Shown: piece by piece, positions 5,795-6,686 of the stretch
Position numbering within the stretch: position 1 is the first letter of the stretch
Layout of the letters: every line of letters begins with the position of its first letter
NCBI GenBank assembly: GCA_024277555.1
Contig: JAJRUY010000080.1
Span: 1-6,686, forward strand
Length of the DNA stretch: 6,686 nucleotides
DNA from: Gammaproteobacteria bacterium
Lineage (GTDB): Bacteria; Pseudomonadota; Gammaproteobacteria; Chromatiales; Chromatiaceae
Direction of reading: 5' to 3'
Notes under the pieces: model-generated
Databases searched by the model: none
Seen by the model: the letters and a program-made list of their open reading frames with translations, nothing else
Told to the model about the DNA's origin: nothing
Translations under genes and position numbers: made by a program

Positions 5795-5820
5795 GCCACC
5801 CCGGTCTCCGCCGGGATGAC
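5795..5820. repeat. Short dispersed palindrome, copy 2
   Basis: GCCACCCCGG (5795-5804) and CCGGGATGAC (5811-5820) pair at eight of ten positions with a six-base loop. It sits in the 99-base gap between the Fe-S gene and the DUF3501 gene, 11 bases past the Fe-S stop. In the message it would form a stable hairpin that could uncouple expression of the two genes or protect the upstream 3' end. Confidence 0.6.
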
Positions 5821-5831
5821 AGCATGAATGA

Positions 5832-6686
5832 TCAGATGCCGTAGGCCTTGCGCAGCAATTTCAGGGGATGCTCGGCTTTGTAGTCATCTTTCAAAGCATG
5901 GGCGATATGATGCCCGGCCATAATGCAGTCGCTGGTAAGATGATCCGGCTCGAACTGCTTGACCTTGTTCGCCACCGGACGCACCAGCTTCATGGAAATG
6001 GCATGGAATTCCTTTTTTACCGCATAGGTGCCGTCATGCCCGGAGCAGCGCTCGATGGCCTGCACTTCCGTATCCGGAATCAGTTGCAGCAATTCGCGGG
6101 TTTTCATGCCCATGCGCTGCACCCGCTGGTGACAGGCAACATGGTAGGAGACCTTGCCCAGAGGATTTTTAAAATCCGTATTCAGCTTGTCTTCCTTGTG
6201 GCGCAGCATCAGGTATTCGCAGGGATCGAAAATGTGATCCCGCACCTTGAGTACATCCTTATCGTTGGGAAACATCAGGGGTAGTTCCTGCTTGAACATG
6301 AGTACACAGGAGGGAATGGGAGCCACGATATCCCAGCCATCATCGATCATTTTCACCAGTGCCGGAATGTTCACTTCCTTGGCCTCGGCCACGGATTCCA
6401 GATCTCCCAGTTCCAGTTTGGGCATACCGCAGCAGCGTTCCTTCTCCGCGATGGTGACGGGAATGTTGTTGTGTTCGAACACCGCCAGCAAATCTTCCCC
6501 CATATCCGGCTGGTTGTTGTTGCCGTAACAGGTGGCGAACAGCGCAACCTTTCCCGTGGTACGGCCTGCGGCTTCTCCCGTGGCATCAGGTTTGGGGGTA
6601 ATGCGCTTGCGCAAGGGCTTGCTGGTGTACTGGGGAATCACGGCGTCATGATCTACACCCAGGGTCTTTTCCAGCAGCTTGCGGAA
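5832..6686 (-). CDS. CCG-domain iron-sulfur protein, HdrB/GlpC type (N-terminus beyond window)
   Basis: The frame is open to the window edge, so the gene begins outside it; 284 residues are visible. It carries the two cysteine-rich CCG domains of heterodisulfide reductase B and GlpC proteins, which hold Fe-S centres and pass electrons. Counting from the GTG codon at 6641, domain 1 has Cys38 (ATCYGNN), Cys70-Cys71 in CCGMP, and Cys112 (IPSC). Domain 2 has Cys170 (YHVACHQR), then ERCSGHDG with Cys199 followed by Ser, and Cys239 (SDCIMAGHH). The second domain thus reads CSG instead of CCG, which removes one possible cluster ligand. An N-terminal ferredoxin-like part, usual in this family, would lie outside the window. 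Its neighbour DUF3501 is the common partner. It is not called glpC, because no glycerol-3-phosphate genes are present. No membrane segment is seen. Confidence 0.88.
   Translation of the reverse strand, partial: FRKLLEKTLGVDHDAVIPQYTSKPLRKRITPKPDATGEAAGRTTGKVALFATCYGNNNQPDMGEDLLAVFEHNNIPVTIAEKERCCGMPKLELGDLESVAEAKEVNIPALVKMIDDGWDIVAPIPSCVLMFKQELPLMFPNDKDVLKVRDHIFDPCEYLMLRHKEDKLNTDFKNPLGKVSYHVACHQRVQRMGMKTRELLQLIPDTEVQAIERCSGHDGTYAVKKEFHAISMKLVRPVANKVKQFEPDHLTSDCIMAGHHIAHALKDDYKAEHPLKLLRKAYGI

Noticed and set aside
5220..5819. Rightward open frame of 199 codons opposite DUF3501
   Set aside because: Antisense to a recognised DUF3501 gene with a good Shine-Dalgarno; no domain in the translation.
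1..6686. CRISPR array, tRNA or rRNA genes
   Set aside because: No regularly spaced direct repeats of CRISPR size and no tRNA-like or rRNA-like segments were seen on either strand.

Overview
The window looks like chromosomal DNA of a gammaproteobacterium. The RhlE-type helicase, the YaiI/UPF0178 protein and a PabB of E. coli-like length all read as gammaproteobacterial. Two divergent copies of a short GTCAT..CCGG dispersed palindrome fit that background. The species cannot be named from this window. The housekeeping part is GC-rich (72 of 120 bases counted in pabB). One island around 1574-2183 is clearly AT-richer (47 G/C of 120 bases counted).

Left block (1-1361): the N-terminal half of an RhlE-like DEAD-box RNA helicase runs leftward off the edge. 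It is divergent from a complete UPF0178 (YaiI/YqxD) gene reading rightward.

Middle block (1362-2400) is the accessory part. It holds what looks like one complete integron gene cassette of 610 bp (1574-2183): a core-site half TTATGC, a Shine-Dalgarno sequence, a TTG-started ORF of 173 residues with no recognised family, and an attC-like 3' end starting six bases after the stop codon. Joining the two ends as a circle rebuilds a 63-bp attC with perfectly complementary 7-base outer boxes (GCATAAC / GTTATGC). No integrase gene is present. The cassette lies between two inverted-repeat arms. If it is removed on paper, the flanks close into a roughly 93-bp imperfect hairpin with the insertion point in its loop. 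Several hairpin repeats fill the rest of the gap.

Right block (2401-6686): four leftward genes that probably form one operon, in transcription order: a CCG-domain iron-sulfur protein of the HdrB/GlpC type (5' end beyond the window), a DUF3501 protein, pabB (aminodeoxychorismate synthase component I, folate pathway), and a membrane-anchored TAXI-family solute-binding protein with a C-terminal membrane segment and coiled coil. Gaps are 99, 36 and 47 bases. The Fe-S/DUF3501 pair is a recurrent neighbourhood. The link with pabB and the TAXI protein may be positional only.
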